Positions 63,580 through 64,000 of a stretch of DNA of 64,000 nucleotides are shown piece after piece. Numbering within the stretch: the first letter of the stretch is position 1; the number at the start of each line of letters is the position of its first letter. The notes under the pieces were generated by a model. That model was not told where the DNA came from and ran no database searches. It was given only the letters and a program-made list of their open reading frames with translations. A program made the position numbers and the translations under genes. This DNA is from Streptomyces camelliae (lineage in GTDB: Bacteria; Actinomycetota; Actinomycetes; Streptomycetales; Streptomycetaceae), in the NCBI RefSeq assembly GCF_027625935.1, contig NZ_CP115300.1, positions 9,114,001 through 9,178,000 of the forward strand, read 5' to 3'.

Positions 63580-64000
63580 GCCGTACCCCAGTCCGCCCCC
63601 TGATCGCCGTCCCCGCCCGCTTCTCCGCCACCACCTCCGCGCTGCGCTACGCCGCCGAGGTCAACGCCCGCGCGCTGATCGAGGCGGTGTGGCGGGCGGG
63701 CGGCGAGCCGGCGAGCATCCACCCCGCCTCCGGAGACGTGGCCGGGCGTCTCGCCCGCTTCGACGGCGTCCTGCTCCCCGGCGGCGGAGACCTCGCCCCG
63801 CACCGCTACGGCGCAACCGACACTCACGAGAGCGTCTACGACGTCGACGACCTCCAGGACGACTTCGACATCGAGGTCGCCCGCCAGGCCATCGGCTCGG
63901 GCCTGCCGCTGCTGGCGGTCTGCCGAGGACTCCAGGTCGTCAACGTCGCCCTCGGCGGCACCCTGGAGCAGGACATGGGTGGCCCGGAACGCGAGCACCG
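63576..64000 (+). CDS. Gamma-glutamyl hydrolase, PuuD/peptidase C26 type (cut by window edge)
   Basis: The GTG at 63576 overlaps the ALDH stop. About 141 residues are visible: VRPLIAVPARFSATTSALRY, DGVLLPGGGDLAPHRYGA, and LPLLAVCRGLQVVNVALGGT with the catalytic Cys in CRGLQ. This is the N-terminal half of a gamma-glutamyl-gamma-aminobutyrate hydrolase-type enzyme. With the glutamine-synthetase-like ligase and the ALDH it completes a Puu-like set. Confidence 0.88.
   Translation, partial: MSRTPVRPLIAVPARFSATTSALRYAAEVNARALIEAVWRAGGEPASIHPASGDVAGRLARFDGVLLPGGGDLAPHRYGATDTHESVYDVDDLQDDFDIEVARQAIGSGLPLLAVCRGLQVVNVALGGTLEQDMGGPEREH

Overview
The composition (about 70% G+C, GTG/TTG starts, ATGA/GTGA overlaps, purine-rich ribosome binding sites) and the gene families (TetR/MarR regulators, P450-ferredoxin pairs, F420-dependent enzymes, DUF393, SPW-repeat and DUF6193 proteins, IS701/ISAs1/IS110 relatives) point to a Streptomyces or close relative. 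The density of broken genes and insertion sequences from about 3.5 to 46 kb suggests an accessory region such as a chromosome arm or large plasmid. No rRNA, tRNA or replication origin was recognised.

Layout. 1-3.4 kb: a leftward operon of an alpha/beta hydrolase, two short-chain dehydrogenases and a TetR regulator, with a palindromic operator in front. 3.7-5.3 kb: IS110 and IS5-type remnants. 5.6-8.3 kb: a molybdopterin oxidoreductase fused to a cytochrome b-like membrane domain, a small membrane protein and a methyltransferase. 8.3-13.3 kb: a MarR regulator, a decayed SPW protein, a CLC chloride channel and a broken FAD monooxygenase, the last two facing each other across related palindromes. 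13.4-18 kb: a lipoprotein/UppP chimera, a TetR-DUF393-membrane protein group with twin TTGAACGYGTTCAA operators, and ISAs1 and Ku remnants.

19-32 kb is a nest of mobile elements. An IS21 element is split by a Tn554-like element (two tyrosine recombinases plus a DUF6193 cargo gene). An IS3 element is split by an IS30 element. An IS701-type element with terminal inverted repeats carries a MazF-like passenger gene. At 33.4-35.8 kb lies an 803-residue protein joining a macro domain, a uracil-DNA-glycosylase-like domain and an ADP-ribosyltransferase domain, the most unusual gene in the window. 36-41 kb holds an FtsX/LolE-type ABC exporter and a divergent two-component system. 43.3-45.6 kb is a CRISPR-Cas relic: two inverted arrays around a truncated cas3.

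46.9-64 kb is an intact catabolic region. It encodes an F420-type oxidoreductase, two P450s, two ferredoxins, a ferredoxin reductase, a glutamine-synthetase-like ligase, two glutamine-amidotransferase-fold hydrolases, two aldehyde dehydrogenases, a permease, and homoprotocatechuate-type ring-cleavage enzymes (HpaD, HpaE, HpaG-like). Five copies of one imperfect palindrome (consensus near TCGTTTGGNNTCAAA) sit at its promoters, and a single TetR gene lies inside it. I infer a regulon for taking up an amine, probably an arylalkylamine, handling it through gamma-glutamyl intermediates, and oxidising and cleaving the ring.

Many genes between 3 and 46 kb carry single-base frameshifts or nonsense codons, while the catabolic region has none that I detect. 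This suggests real decay, although indel sequencing errors cannot be excluded from one sequence.
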